A stretch of 64,000 nucleotides of DNA from Symsagittifera roscoffensis (GCF_963678635.1 NC_087068.1:34793436-34857435), one strand, 5' to 3'; numbered from the stretch's first letter, positions 44,154-56,554 are shown. Notes: generated by a model not told the origin, from the sequence alone. Made by a program: numbers and translations.

Positions 44154-46041
44154 CTAGCGTTTAACGCACCTTCGGTGCTTCGAAAACTTTCAACAGCTCA
44201 TGAAAAACCGCATATATTGGAAACAACATCTGCAAACTTTTAGTGTACTCTGACTGCACCCATTGACAGGGTTGGTAATTTCGATCTTTTAAATTTTTTT
44301 AATTCCCATTTTAAAAGCGTCATCTCGAAAACTTAATGGGCCTCAGGAGAAATTTGCAGGCCAGATTTGCAACCACTGAGAGTCCCTGAGAGCACCCTAC
44401 TATAGGGTTAGGAATCCAAAATTTTGTGAATTTTTTTAAACCTGAGTTTCCCGAAAAAAAAATTTAGAAAAAAACGTCTTATCTCGGAAAGTAAAAGGGT
44501 TTGAGCATTCATACTAAGAGGCAAAATTTGAGACGCCTGGGTGTACGCTGACAATAAAGTTGTATCTTCATCAAAATAGTAGTTTCAAATTTTTTGAATT
44601 TCCTTGTAGATAAGTTCTTCGAGAAATTTCCTTGTAGATAAGTTCTTCGAGAAAGTAGATAAGTTCTTCGAGATTTGCAACTCTTTATAGTACCCTGACA
44701 ACACCAACTACGGAGTTGGAAATTTCAAATTTTGAAAAATAATTATTTTGAACTTTCTGAAGTTTTCTGAAAATTTTTGAAAAAATCACAAAAAACGTCA
44801 TATCTCGAAAGCTACAAAGAATTGAGCAGTCATACTTGGAGGCAATATTCGCAATCTTTGAGACTATTCTGACAGGACCTGACTACAGGGTTGGGAATTT
44901 CAGATTTTTAAAAACTAATAATAATTTAAGTTTTCTGAAAACTTTTGAAAAAATCACAAAAAAACGTCATATCTCGAAAGCTACAAAGAATTGAGCAGTC
45001 ATATTTGGAGGCAATATTCGCAATCTTTGAGACTATTCTGACAGGACCTGACTACAGGGTTGGGAATTTCAGATTTTTAAAAACTAATAATAATTTAAGT
45101 TTTCTGAAAACTTTTGAAAAAATCACAAAAAACGTCCTATCTCGAAAACTACAAAGAACTGAGCAGTCATATTTGGAGACGAGATTCGCAATCTACGAGA
45201 TTACTCTGACAGGACCCAACTACAGGGTTGGGCATTTTTGATTTTACGAAAAAAAAATTAATAAATTTTCTGAAAATTTTTTGAAAAAATCACAAAAAAC
45301 GTCGTATCTCAAAAACTACAAGGATTTGAACAGTCATATTTGGAGGCAAGATTTGTAACTCCTTAGAGTACTCTGACAGCACCCAACTACAAAATTGGGA
45401 ATTTCAAATATTGAGAAAAAATTAATTAAAATTTTCTAAAAATTTTTGAAAAAATCACAAAAAACATCATATCTCGAAAACTACCAAGAATTGAGCAGTC
45501 ATATTTGGAGGTAAGATTCGCAATCTTTGAGAATACTGTGACAGGACCCAAATTAAGGGTTGGGAATTTCAGATTTTGCGAAAAAAAATTAATATAAATT
45601 TTCTGAAAATTTTTTGAAAAAATCACAAAAAACGTCATATCTCGAAAACTACAAGGATTTGAACAATCATATTTGGAGGCAAGATTTGTAAGTCCTTAGA
45701 GTACTCTGACAGCACCCATCTACAGGGTTGGGAACTTCAAGTTTTGTAAATTGTTTTGTTATTTGAAATTTCTGAAAATTTTTGAAAACATCTCAAAATC
45801 GTCTTATCTCGTTAACTAAAATGATTCGGGCATTCAAAAATGGAGGCCCAATTCGCAACCCCTAATTCGATTTTGGGCTGCTTAATTTAAACTCGGTAAA
45901 ATAACCACTAACATCAAATAAGACAATCGAAAAAATTCTTAACCATTGCAATATACGATATAGCTTAAACATGCAAAAATAATACGTTGAAAAAGCTTAA
46001 ACATGGCGAGATAGTGAAGCCCGCATTTAAATATATAATAG
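44154..46041. repeat. 167-bp satellite array inserted into unit 1
   Basis: Unit 1 matches the other units up to cactaata (about 44153) and resumes at atttgcatc (about 46042), whereas units 2 and 3 read through (49230, 52430). The inserted 1.9 kb holds monomers beginning cgtcatatctcgaaaactac at 44796, 44965, 45133, 45300, 45465, 45633 and 45800, steps of 165-169 bp, with older ones at 44318 and 44475. Each has the phrases gcagtcatatttggaggcaa, gacaggaccc.actacagggttggga and tttttgaaaaaatcacaaaaaac. Around 44600-44675 a 19-bp piece, gtagataagttcttcgaga, is repeated three times. Confidence 0.85.
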
Positions 46042-46499
46042 ATTTGCATCCATGAAGATGCAGTTAAAGCAAGCAAAACTGTCATGCAAGTTTTAAAGGA
46101 AAATAGAGTTTTTGGCACTTCGCTGTTAGGATAAACCAATCGAAGCCGGCACACTTATCGAATCAATTGAACATACCATGTGACAACGTTGAACGATCAA
46201 CTTGAAAGTTCCTTAAAATCGTTCTTTTTTTGAATTGTGTTGAAACGAGTTAAGCCTTTGAGTGCAGACAAAAATATGGAATTTCTTGTTAAATAATACA
46301 CGCGTAGTGATTTGGTGTTTTCAGTCAGAATCTTTGTATTGATTTTACGACAGTTTGTGTTCTTTTATTACAGATGTTTTTGACGAATTATATTTGTATC
46401 TTGTTTCAACTTTGATTGGAATGAATAATTGTTTCATTAACTGTTTTCAAGTCATTGAAAAAAATACCCCTGTATATTCTGTCTTGGAAAACTTTCATC

Positions 46500-48102
46500 T
46501 GCTTCTTTCGCTGTTTCCGTAATCGGAATGCACTTCCACTATCTTTGCCAAGCAGATGGCTACGTTGTTTAGCGCTACCTGTCTCTTAGCGAAAGAGAAC
46601 AAACTTCCTTTGTGGATTTATGGGAAACTGAGCTTTTTTAATCTGATTTGAAAGCAAATGCAGAGCTTCGACAATTGTATAAATATACAATTTATACAAC
46701 AGTATGTTAATCACTTGGTTAGGCGAATCAAACAAAAGAAAAATCAGGATCTTTTGGGTGTTGCTTGATGAGTAAACCATTGTTTTTTGCCCAACTCGAT
46801 AGTGACAATTGTTGAAAGAAAGTTAAGGAGGACGCAAATGTGTAATACTAAGAGCACTGCTTGAAATGAAACCCAACGAGGAGTTTCTAGTTTTTTACAA
46901 CCACGATGCGTTTGCCGAAAGAAAACGAGATTGTTTGTGTTTGTGCGGATATTTTAATTGTGATAGATTCAAAATTGACACCTAACCCGACAGTAGAAAC
47001 AGGTTACTCGAATTCACATGGACCGACTCTAAGACCATTTCAAGTCCGTAAGTACCAAACAAGGTTGCTGATTACCTATTCGGAAACGTCTGAGGATGAT
47101 GAACGTTTGCTCTGTATTATCAGAAGCTTGTCACTCCGTTTTTGAGAACTTAGCAATGGCATTGAAAACCGAAAATTTTTCTGAAAATGAAATTGTGTTG
47201 AGAGATATGGTTGAAAGTGCAATTGAATTGGAAGACGTTGAAGCTACAACCGATCAGACTAGGCCGCTGGATAAGGTCTCGCTGTACTCAGATGACAAAA
47301 TGATAATTTTTCCCTTTTCCCAATATTGAGTCTTACGAGGTGTTTCGAAATCAAAGAACAAAAGGAATCTTAAGTTGTAGCTCCAAAAAATCTTAACGAT
47401 CTTATTTTTTCTCAATACAGGAGCGTTTCTGCTGATCGCAAAACATAAAGCTTCTGATGAGTTTTTGTATAATGTGCAGAAATGAGAGAAATTGCTTTTC
47501 CAAGATCAAACCAGCTCGCCTTGGAACATGGAGAAACAAATAAAAAAAGAGGCAGAGAACGTCAAAAATTTGGACGAGGAACATGGATAGGGTTACATAG
47601 TGTACAGATAGTTTAAAAACCTTTCAAAGATTTACTCGTCGGACAATTATAAACTGCTATATGCTTCTAAGCCAAAAATTCTTTCGAACGAGGCATTCCT
47701 TTTAGATCCGCTCTATTTCGAAAAAGAATGCGTGCCTATAAGTAAAGTTGTCAAAAAATATGGGGGAAAAAGTTCAATGACTCTTTAGCTCAATCAGTAG
47801 GGCCAATGTGGTTAGCCATTGTGGATTTGCCCCCAGTCAAACGAGTGCAGTATGACAAAATGTTTCTAGCAGTTGTTTATTATGGCAGCGGAAAGCCCGA
47901 TATCAGTGAATTTTTTGAATAATTTGAAATTGAACTCAGAGATCTTTACAGAATTGATAATGGACCCAAGGTTTTTCCGGTCTCATTCAAACCAACGTTT
48001 CTTGTTGCAGATCTCAAAGCTAAGAACGTGGTTACATTTGAACCAACTATTCTTGTTGCAGATCTCTAAGCAAAAAAAAATTTTGGGCTTCTGTGGGTGC
48101 AT
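46500..48102 (+). pseudogene. Transposase 5' part, unit 1
   Basis: Pieces in order: KQMATLFSATCLLAKENK (about 46553 on, where the third unit has a C-x2-C), ENEIVCVCADILIVIDSKLT with PTLRPFQVRKYQ (46906-47145), NLAMALKTENFSENEIVLRD with AIELEDVEATTDQTRPLDK (47096-47329), QDQTSSPWNMEKQIKKEAE (about 47500), SNEAFLLDPLYFEKECVPIS (about 47690), and SNQRFLLQISKLRTWLHLN with a partly repeated second copy (47960-48070). The gene is cut at 48102 by the next unit. Function is discussed at the third copy. Confidence 0.5.
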
Positions 48103-49235
48103 TATTAACGCAGAATTTTTTATCACTGCAAGGGCAAAAAATTATGCAAAAAAGACGAAGAGTGCGCTATGTCCCCTCTAATGGAGGAGACGGCTACAGG
48201 GACTGAGCAACCCCCCTCTAATTGTTTTTTCGGCCAATCCTCCACGCAACCAGTTTATGGAAAATCAACAAGGCAAAATTAACAATTTAGAGTTTTGGCC
48301 GAGTTGGTATGAAGTTGAACCTAAGTAAATTAGCTCTATATTTTAACAAATTTGTCATCTCTCAAAAGTTGACAGCCGTGCGAGTCAAGTGAAATAAAGA
48401 TTAGATATTAAAAGCTTGGCAAAAAATGCAGCGATTACCGGAAGCAATGCTGAGGATCAACGAAAATCAAGATCGTCAGAGGCAATCATAGGATGCGCTC
48501 TACAAGCAGGAGGCAAGTTTTTGTTAAAAGCAGCCATCAATAATCTCAAAATTAATTAATTTAACTAGTTATCTTTTTGGTCACTAATTTTATAGCTTTT
48601 TTGGCTCCGTTTTCTGTATGAAGTGCTGCACGTTTGTATCGTCTAGGATTCTGCAGTGAACGACAAGTTTACTGAATTGATGAATCAGTATACTCACCTG
48701 TATCCGGTGATAATGCATGGTGAATCTGATTTAATGGCGTTTAAAGCGGAGAAGTTTCTCTCGCAGCTCGGCAGGACCCTAAGAGTGGCCATCTTTGTGA
48801 ATGATGGCTTAGTAGACGACATTATTGGCTTCAGTCGATTACAGTGAAGGAGAGAAGCTATTCTGTTTTTAATTAGGATGTTCAAAGGCTAGTGATTTAA
48901 TTCTTCGCAGGATTTTTTGTAAATCAGTAAGCACAGCACTGAAGGAGTAAAAATTTTCTATAAATACGATGTTAGTACCGTACAAGTGTGAACAACTATA
49001 AAGTCTTTAGATGTTGTGAGGCAAAAAAATCACTCTTCAGGATGCCAAATACGCAGCCAACCAAGGTTGGAGAGAAGCAAAGCGCAGCCAAAAAGCTTCC
49101 AACGAGTCTGGCTAGTGGACTTAAACCTACATATAAAACTCTTACTGGTGTTTTATGCGGAGATTACACATAACGATTTGAAGTTTAGAAGCGTCTTATT
49201 TGCTAAGAATCACCACATCAGCATTTCACTAATAT
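48103..49235 (+). pseudogene. Unit 2, non-transposase part
   Basis: Counterpart of 43023-44153, here joined directly to the transposase part without the satellite. Pieces: MSPLMEETATGTEQPPSN-type stretch near 48170, NDKFTELMNQYTHLYPVIMH with KAEKFLSQLGRTLRVAIFVN (48656-48847), and MRQKNHSSGCQIRSQPRLER with LLLVFYAEITHNDLKFRSVL (49016-49276). No family recognised. Confidence 0.4.
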
Positions 49236-49699
49236 TTGCATCCTCAAAGATGCATTTAAAGCAAGCAAAACTGTGATGCAAGGTTTAAAGGAAAATAGAG
49301 TTTTTGGTACTTGGCTGTTAGGATAAACCAATCGACGCCGGCATACTTATCGAATCAATTTAACATACCATGTGACAACGTTGAACGATCAACTTGAAAA
49401 TTCCTTAAAATCGTTCATTTTTTGAATTGCGTTGACCCAAGTTAAGCCTTTGAGTGCAGACAAAAATATGGAATTTCTTGTTAAATAATACACGCGTTGT
49501 GATTTGGTGTTTTCAGTCAGAATCTTTGTATTGATTTTACGACAGTTTGTGTTGTTTTATTACAGATATTTTTGACGAGTTATATTTGTATCTTGTTTCA
49601 ACTTTGATTGGGATGAATAATTGTTTCATTAACTGTTTTCAAGTCATTGAAAAAAAAACCCCTGTATATTTAGTCTTGGAAAATTTTAATCTGCTTTTT

Positions 49700-51301
49700 T
49701 CGCTGTTTCCGTAATCGGAATGCAGTTCCACTACCTTTGCCACGCAGATGGCTACATTGTTTTGCGCTACTTGTCTCTTAGCGAAAGAAAACCAACTTCT
49801 TTTTGTGGATTTATGAGAAACTGAGCTTTTTAAATCTGATTTGAAAGCAAATTCAGAGCTAGGACAATTGTATAAAGATGTTAATCGCTTGGTTAGGCGA
49901 ATCAAACAAAGGAAAATTCAGGATCTTTTGGATGTTGCTTGATGGGTAAACCATTGTTGTTTGCCCAATTCGATAGTAACTATTGTTGAAAGAAAATAAG
50001 AGAGACGCAAATGTGTAATACTAAGAGCACTGCTTGAAATGAAACCCAACGAGGAGTTTCTAGTTTTTTACAACCACGATGCGTTTGCCGAAAGAAAACG
50101 AGATTGTTTGTGTTTGTGCGGATATTTTAATTGTGATAGATTCAAAATTGACACCTAACCCGACAGTAGAAACAGGTTACTCGAATTCACATGGACCGAC
50201 TCTAAGACCATTTCAAGTCCGTAAGTACCAAACAAGGTTGCTGATTACCTATTCGGAAACGTCTGAGGATGATGAACGTTTGCTCTGTATTATCAGAAGC
50301 TTGTCACTCCGTTTTTGAGAACTTAGCAATGGCATTGAAAACCAAAAAATTTTCTTAAATTGAAATTGAGTTGAGAGATATGGTTGAAACAGCAATTGAA
50401 TTGGAAGACGTTGAAGCTACAACTGATCAGACTAGGGCGCAGGATACGGTCTCGCTGTAATCAGATGACAAAATGACAAATTTTCCCAATATTGAGTCTT
50501 ACGAGGTTTTTCGAAATCAAAGAACAAAAGGAATCTGAAGTTGTAATTCCAATAAATCTTAACGATCTTGTTTTCTCCCAAGACAGGTGTATTTGTACAA
50601 AGAATTTGACTCTGTCAAATTTTTTTGCTTTTCGCAGAACATAAAGATTCTGATGAGTTTTTGTATGATGTGCAGAAACGAGAAAAATTGCTTTTCCAAG
50701 ATCAAACCTGCTCGCCTTGGAACATGGAGAAATAAATAACAAAAAGAGGCACAGAAAGTCAAAAAATTGGACGAGAAACAAGGATAGGGTTACATAGTGT
50801 ACAGATAGTTTAAAAACCTGCTCAAAGATTTATTCATCGAACAATTATAAACTGCTATATGTTTCTCAGCCAAAAATTCCTTCGAACAAGGCTTTCCTTT
50901 AAGATCCGCTCTACTTCGAAAAAGAATGCGCGCCTATAAGTTAAGTTGTCAAAAATTATGGGGGAAAAATTTCAATGATTCTTTAGCTCAACTAGTAGGG
51001 CCAATGTGGTTAGCCATTGTGGATTTGCCCCCAATCAAACGAGCGCAGTATGACAAAATATTTCTAGAATTTGTTTGTTATGGCATTGGAAAGCTCATTT
51101 TCAGTGAATTTTTCGAATAAAATGAAATTGAACTCAGAGATCTTTACAGAATTGATAAAGGACCCAAGGTTTTTCCGGTCTCATTCAAACCAACTTTTCT
51201 TGTTGCAGATCTCAAAGCTAAGAACGCGGTCCCATTCGAACCAATTATTCTTGTTGCAGATCTCTAAGCAAAAAGAATTTTTATGGCTTCTGTGGGTGCA
51301 T
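49700..51301 (+). pseudogene. Transposase 5' part, unit 2
   Basis: Same gene part as in unit 1 and cut at the same place. It is identical to unit 1 over 50079-50318 (ENEIVCVCADILIVIDSKLT...), more decayed after 50330, with a stop at 50458. Later pieces are SLAQLVGPMWLAIVDLPPIK with RAQYDKIFLEFVCYGIGK (50985-51120) and SNQLFLLQISKLRTRSHSN (51180-51260). Confidence 0.5.
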
Positions 51302-52440
51302 TATTAAAGCGGAATGTTTTATCACTGCAAGGGTAAAAAGTTATGCGAAAAAGACGAAGAGTGCGCTATGTCCCCTCTAATGGAGGAGACGGCTTCAGGG
51401 ACTGAGCAACCCCCCTTCAATTGTTTTTTCGGCCAATTGTCCACGCAACCATTTTCTGGAAAATCAACAAGGCAAAATTAACAACTTAGAGTTTTGGACG
51501 AATTGTTATTAAGTTGAACCTAAGTAAATTAATTCTAATTTTTAACAAAATTTGTCATCTCTCAAAATGTAGTTGACAACTGTGCAAAACCAGTGAAATA
51601 AAGATAAGATATTAACAGCTTGGCAAAAGAATGCAGCGATTACTGGAAGCAATGCTGAGGATCAACGAAAATCAAGATTGTCAGAGGCAATCATAAGATG
51701 CGCTCTACAAGCAGGAAGCAAGTTTTTGTTGAAATGAGCCATCAATAATCTCAAAATTAATTAATTTAACTAGTTATATCTTTGGTCATTATTTTATAGC
51801 TTTTTTGGCTCCGTTTTCTAGATGAAGTGCTGCACGATTGTATCGTCTAGGATTCTGCAGTGAACGACAAGTTTATTGAATTTATGAATCAGTATAATCA
51901 CCTGTATCCGGTGATAATGCATGGGGAATCTGATTTAATGCGTTTAAAGCGGATAAGTTTCTCTCGCAGCTCCGCAGAACGCTAAGAGTGGCCATCTTTG
52001 TAAATGATGGCTTAGTAGACGACATGATTGGCTTCAGTCGATTACAGTGAAGGAGAGAATCCTTTTTTAATTTGAATTTTCAAAGGCTAGTGATTTAATT
52101 CTTCCAGGAGTTTTGTAAATCAGGAAGCACAGCACTCAAAGAGTAAAAATTTTCTATAAATTAGATGTCAATACCGTACAAGTGTGAACAACTATAAAGT
52201 CTGTAGATGTTGTGAGGCAAAAAAAAATACTCTTTAGGATGCCAAATACGCAGCCATTCAAGGTTGGAGAGAAGCAAAGCACAGCCAAAAAGCTTCCAAC
52301 GAGTCTGGCTAGTAGACTTAAATCTACATATGAAAATCTTACTGGTGTTTTATGCGGAGATTACATAGGACGATTGAAGTTTAGAAGCTTCTTATTTGCT
52401 AAGAATCACCACATCAGCGTTTCACTAATATTTGCATCCT
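51302..52440 (+). pseudogene. Unit 3, non-transposase part
   Basis: Third copy of the same fragments: GSNAEDQRKSRLSEAIIRC-type stretch near 51640, the DKFIEFMNQYNHLYPVIMHG piece near 51865 (a one-base deletion at about 51940 breaks the frame after it), and MRQKKILFRMPNTQPFKVGE with GRLKFRSFLFAKNHHISVSL (52212-52472). Confidence 0.4.
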
Positions 52441-52839
52441 CAAAGATGCATTTTAGGCAAGCAAAACTGTGATGCAAGGTTTAAAGGAAAATAGACTTTT
52501 TGGCACTTCGCTGTTAGGATAAACCAATCGAAGCCGGCACACTTATCGAATCAATTGAACATACCATGTGACAACGTTGAACGATCAACTTGAAAGTTCC
52601 TAAAGATCGTTCATTTTTTGAATTGCGTTGAGACGAATTCAGCCTAAAAAATAACCCTTTGAGTGCAGACAAAAATATGGAATTTCCTGTTAAATAATAC
52701 ATGCGTAGTGATTTGGTGTTTTCAGTCAGAATCTTTGTATTGATTTTACGACAGCTTGTGTATGGAATGATTGTTTCATTAACTGTTTTCAAGTCATTGA
52801 AAAAAATTATCCCCGAATATTTTGCCTTGGAAAACGTTA

Positions 52840-55153
52840 ACCTTCTTCTGTCACTGTTTCCGTAATCGGAATGCAATTCCCTTATCTTTGCCAAGCAGAT
52901 GGATACAATATTTTGCGCTAACTGTCTCTTAGCGAAAGAAAACCAACCAACTTCACTTGTGGATTTATGGGAATCTGAGTTTTTTAATCAGATTTGAAAG
53001 CAAATGCAGAGCTTCGACAATTGTATAAAGATGTTAAGAAGAAGTATGATAGGGCGTTTGAAGGTGGTATTGGTTTAGATTCAGATAGTGTCGGTGGCTA
53101 CAAACTAATGAATCGGTCAAAAACCTCTTTTTCAATCAGCCAGGAAATTGAAGTAGCGGTAGGATCGCTTTGCATTTTACCTCAGGATAAAAATCGGTAG
53201 AATCACTTGGTTAGGCGAATCAAACAAAGGAAAAATCAGGATCCTTTGGATGTTCCTTGATAGGTAGGACATTGTTGTTTGCCCAGTTCGATAGTGACTA
53301 TTGTTGAAAAGATGTTACAGAGGACGCAAATGTGTAATACTAAGAGCGCTGCGTGAAATGAAATCCAACGAGGAGTTACTAGCAATTTAAAACCACGATG
53401 CGTTTGGCGAAGGAAAGCGAGATTGTTTAGGCGGATGTTTTAATTGTGATAGATTCAAAATTGACACTTAACCCGACAGTAGAAACAGGTTACTCGAATT
53501 CACATGGACCGACTCTAAGACCATTTCAAGTCCGTAAGTACCAAATTAGGTTGCTGATTACCTTTTCGGAAACGTCTGAGGATGATGAACGTTTGCTCTG
53601 TATGATCAGAAGCTCACCCCTTCCCCTCCGTTTCTGAGAACTTAGCAACGGCATTGAAAACTGACAAATTTTCTGAAACTGAAATTGAGTTGAGAGATAT
53701 GGTTAAAACAGCAATTGAATTGGAAGACGTTGAAGCTACAAACAGCCAGACTAGACCGCTGGATAAGGACTCGTTGTACTCAGATGACAAAATGACAAAT
53801 TTTCCAGATATTGAGTCTTCAGAGGCTTTCGAAATCAAAGAACAAAAGGAATTTGAACTTGTAGCTCCAAAAAATCTTAACGATCTTGTTTTCTCCCAAG
53901 ACAGGAGCGTTTCTGCACAGAAATTGTCTCTGTCGATTTTTTTTGCTTGTCACAAAACAAAAAGCTTCTGATGATGAGTTTTTGTTTGATTTGCAGAAAC
54001 GAGATAAATTGCTTTTCCAAGATCAAACCTGCTCCTGCTCGCCTTGGAACAAGGAGAAACAAATAAAAAAAGAGGTAGAGAAAGTCAAAAATTTGGACGA
54101 GGAACCTGGATAGGGTTACACAGTGTACAGATAGTTTAAAAACCTTCTCAATGATTTACTCATCAAACATTCAGAAACTGCTATATGTTTTTCAGCCAAA
54201 AATTCTTTTGAACAAGGCATTCTTCTTAGAACCGCTCTATTTTGAAAAACAATTCGTGCCTATAAGTAAAATTGTTAAAAGTTCAGAGGGAAAAGTTCAA
54301 TGACTCTTTCGCTCCATCAGTAGGGCCAATGTGGCTTACCATTGTGGATTTGCCGCCAATCAAACGAGCGCAGTATGACCAAAATGGTTCTAGCAGTTGT
54401 ATATTATGGCACCGGAAAGCCCAATTTCACTGAATTTTTCGAAAAATTTGAAATTAAACTCAGAGACCTCTACAGAATTGATAACGAATTCAAGGTTTTC
54501 CGGTCCCATTTGAGCCAACTTTTCTTGTTGCAGATCTCAAAGCTAAGAACGCGGTCCCATTCGAACCAACTTTTCTTGTTGCAGATCTAAAAGCTTGGTC
54601 TGTGGATTTGCCGCCTTCTATGGGTGCATAATTTGCGAGCTGCAGGGCAACCATGTAAATGACAGGCATAAAAACTCTTATGACTCTAAGAAAGATACTC
54701 GGACAATCGAGTCTTATTTGAACTCTTTACAAGCAGCCCTGGAAAGAAAAAGAGAAAATCAAAAAATCAGAAACACGACGTTTTTTGATGACCCAAAAAG
54801 AAAGTAAAGGAGCTTTGGGCGCGGGAGAAACTTTTTAAGTAATACCCAAGTTTCATCTACTGTTCCCATTGATGCCATGCATCAGTTCTTGAAGAACGTC
54901 TGCTCTCCTTTCCTTGGGTTCCTTTATACAACATTGCCACATAATTCCAAAGATAAAATTAGCGAGTGTGGGGGGTATAAGTCAAATCGAAACGCCACAT
55001 GATTTCAAAAGAACAGTTCGGTCGCTTGAAGACCGCGCCCTTTTCAAGCCAAACGAAAGGAAAATTCACGCTTTGTATTTACTCCTCACTTTTTTTGTCA
55101 GTCCTAACGGGCAAAAACGAGGATTCGGGTTGCGACGATTTGAGAAAGCTTAA
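52840..55153 (+). pseudogene. CACTA-like (Tnp2-type) transposase, longest copy
   Basis: The only copy reaching the 3' part. It has QMDTIFCANCLLAKENQPT (52895 on; C-x2-C), ANAELRQLYKDVKKKYDRAF (52997 on), PFQVRKYQIRLLITFSETSE (about 53520), ATALKTDKFSETEIELRDMV with AIELEDVEATNSQTRPLDK (53640-53800), SVGPMWLTIVDLPPIKRAQ (54318 on), VVYYGTGKPNFTEFFEKFEI, and RSHSNQLFLLQI-type repeats. After the unit border come GCIICELQGNHVNDRHKNSY, then VPIDAMHQFLKNVCSPFLGF (54862 on) and TVRSLEDRALFKPNERKIHA (55013 on). The D-x-M-H-x4-K-N-V-C-x3-L-G block is the hallmark of the Tnp2/Transposase_21 family of CACTA elements. Frameshifts and stops throughout make it a relic. A transposase of this type cuts and moves its element. 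Confidence 0.55.
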
Positions 55154-55555
55154 TTTTAAGATGAGAACGTAATACGAAACTAACAAACACAGCCGTTTCT
55201 GTGATGACTTCATAAATGAATTTTGTAAAAGTTCGACTATGTAAATTACCACCTTCTATGCCATCTTGGCTAGCAAACTGAACTACTAGGGCTTCTTTGG
55301 ACAACGTGTGCTTCCATGTTCGAAAACGCAAATCACTATGTGTTGTCTGCATTTACTTTAACTATCAACCAATGTAGTATACTTGTTACCCTACATATCA
55401 GGAAAAAGATATAAGCAATGCCTTAAATGAAGATTACCTTACTGGGCTTATGGAAGGTTGGACGAATAAAAAGGTTCCTTTCAAAAAGAAATTTGTGTTT
55501 ATTAGAAACTGAAGAAGTCAGATCAATAAGTGATCAAAGTCTAAACAGCAAACTT
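55154..55555. other. Spacer after the transposase relic
   Basis: No clear coding frame, repeat or RNA. A transposon right end should lie here, but no terminal motif (CACTA/G and its inverse) could be paired. Confidence 0.3.
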
Positions 55556-55760
55556 TCCTGCTGAGAAGTTTTAAATTTTCATCTCATTTTATGAGCGTAC
55601 AGCTGATGCTCAGGTGCAGACAGCTACGTAGCTTTCGGGGTTGATAAGGCTACACTTGTTGGAGATATCAATTTTTCTTCAATTCCTTAATTGAGTGCTG
55701 CTCAGACGAAATTTTAAAAATTTGAAACATCTCCAATTAGAATTGTGTATCTTCTTGGAA
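55556..55760. repeat. Diverged solitary copy of the array's AT-rich half
   Basis: The stretch ctgctgagaagttttaaatt..., gagcgtacagctgatgctca, agacagctacgtagctttc, ggttgataaggctaca and gctgctcagacgaaatttt corresponds block by block to the 3' half of the right-end array unit (compare 57068-57230), with about one change every 5-8 bases. No GC-rich core precedes it. Confidence 0.7.
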
Positions 55761-56554
55761 ACCCAGAGTTGTGGCCTTTCGGATATATCGCTGAGCCAAC
55801 TGCAAGAATGCAAAAAAGTCAGCGTTTCCCCGTGCTTTGATATCTCATAAAATCTTTCTCGGGTATCAGATAAAAAACAACTCGTTCTAATAACTATTTT
55901 AACAGATTCGAGCACAACACATATATGTACTAGAAACCTCTGGAAGAAGTAGAAGTCTCTATATGTTTTTGTTTTAAATAAATAGACCCTTTTGATTGCG
56001 TGTTCTTAAAATGTTGCTGATTGTTAGTGAAATTTCCCTGAAACAGTCGATTCGTACAAGACACCAAAAAACATCTGGAAAGTTTCAATTTCAGTGAATT
56101 TTTTGTGGATCATATTTTAGTTTAGTGTAACCAGCGAAGACCAAAGAGAGCCAAGCCGGTTCGGAGCCTTTTGATTGGCTATGGCTATTCCGAAAAGATG
56201 AAAAGGTTTTTTTTGGTCTGACAGTGAGAACGCACCTTGCTTGAAGTTTTTTTAAACAAATTTTGGACTTAATTTAGTTTTTTCTTAATTAAGGCTATTA
56301 AGGAATAAGGATTGAGACTGTTCCCACTGTGTCTATTAAAAATATTGACAATTTCTCCTTCTAATTTTTTGGAACAGTCGAATTGTACAAACGGCACAAA
56401 AATATCTGGAAAACTTCATGTACAGCATTTATTTTTGGAAATTGCCTAAGAACAAAAATCTAAATAGGCGGAAACCACATTTGCCACGGAGAACCTTATT
56501 ACTGAGGCTTGTTTTTGCGAGCTTATCAAAAGGATGTTTTTATTTTATTGGTTA
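55761..56554. other. Spacer with two related fragments of the array's start
   Basis: aaacagtcgattcgtacaag, later catctggaaag (56041-56080), and gaacagtcgaattgtacaaa, later tatctggaaaac (56370-56420), repeat each other and recall acagtcgactagcaaaaacg at the start of each array unit. No gene is seen. Confidence 0.4.

Larger units (their letters stand above)
43023..54629. repeat. Three tandem units (~3.2 kb each) derived from a CACTA-like transposase locus
   Basis: The same left border, tattaa(c/a)gc(a/g)gaat..., is found at 43023, 48103 and 51302. Units two and three are about 3199 and 3328 bp; unit one is about 5080 bp because of a satellite insertion. Each unit runs from the block cctctaatggaggagacgg through gaatctgatttaatg..g and caaccaaggttggagag, then through the 5' part of a transposase gene to gggtgcat, where the next unit begins. 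The last unit alone runs on at 54629 into the 3' part of the gene. Copies are diverged by scattered point changes and small indels. The segment at 46906-47150 and 50079-50318 is identical over 79 codons. Confidence 0.85.
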
